A DNA stretch of 64,000 bases, taken from Trochalopteron elliotii. Its lineage: Eukaryota; Chordata; Aves; Passeriformes; Leiothrichidae. The notes below the pieces were generated by a model that saw only the letters and a program-made list of their open reading frames with translations, did not search any database and had not been told where the DNA came from. Below are positions 63,984-64,000 of this stretch, piece by piece; the first letter of the stretch is position 1, and every line of letters starts with the position of its first letter. Location: contig JANPWX010000076.1 of the NCBI GenBank assembly GCA_024734555.1, positions 2,186,051 to 2,250,050 of the forward strand. Direction: 5' to 3'. Both the position numbers and the translations under genes were made by a program.

Positions 63984-64000
63984 GGACTACAGCCTCACTG
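63984..64000 (-). other. possible 3' end of an upstream EYS exon (splice donor)
   Basis: On the minus strand the last 17 bases of the window run into GTCC|GTAAGT, a strong splice-donor consensus. Only one of the three frames is open through these bases. It leaves one base over, which is phase 1 and is what the exon at 35582 requires. If real, the intron is 28.4 kb, normal for EYS. Seventeen bases cannot identify an exon, and GTAAGT is expected about thirty times by chance in a window this size. Confidence 0.25.

Noticed and set aside
1..64000. CRISPR array, operon or bacterial-type system
   Set aside because: No regularly spaced direct repeats are present. The base composition, spliced exons, CR1 and LTR elements show a bird nuclear genome.

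Overview
This is a 64 kb piece of a bird nuclear genome, probably from a neoavian and possibly a songbird. The base composition is AT-rich. There is no dense coding and no rRNA, convincing tRNA, operon or CRISPR array. The interspersed repeats are the typical avian set: several 5'-truncated CR1 LINEs, some with the bird-type (ATTCTATG)n-like 3' tail, and LTRs of endogenous retroviruses.

The only host gene I can support is EYS (eyes shut homolog) on the minus strand. Two consecutive exons are visible, at 35418-35582 and 27941-28094. Both have canonical splice sites and compatible phases, and together they encode part of a laminin G domain. All other host sequence is best read as EYS intron: about 28 kb upstream of the first exon, 7.3 kb between the exons, and about 28 kb downstream. 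A splice-donor-like site at the extreme right end (63984) has the phase needed to join the first visible exon, but only 17 bases of the putative exon lie inside the window.

Repeats from left to right: a plus-strand CR1 with reverse transcriptase remains (about 3370-4776 and 5490-5530), split by a plus-strand solo LTR (4777-5489), and meeting a minus-strand CR1 tail to tail at about 5531-5860; a minus-strand CR1 tail (11744-12078); a broken ERVL-type LTR (about 17265-17760); a weak CR1 tail (about 23140-23220); a GC-rich block of unknown origin inside the EYS intron (28945-29235); CR1 copies at 33565-33925, 36850-37245 and 44430-44565; a larger minus-strand CR1 with a broken reverse transcriptase (48236-49492); an LTR fragment near 50640-50771; a 3' LTR with its adjoining internal remnant (53929-55217); a short CR1 tail at 57391; and a GC-rich, possibly LTR-derived block at 60640-61110.

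EYS encodes a large secreted EGF/laminin G protein of photoreceptors. Very large repeat-filled introns are normal for it. I found no new gene system. The most interesting items are the nested CR1/LTR structure, an array of four small hairpins in that LTR, a 26-bp perfect palindrome beside a triplicated octamer (59433-59479), a fold-back at 14981-15043, and the unexplained GC-rich block near the EYS exon.
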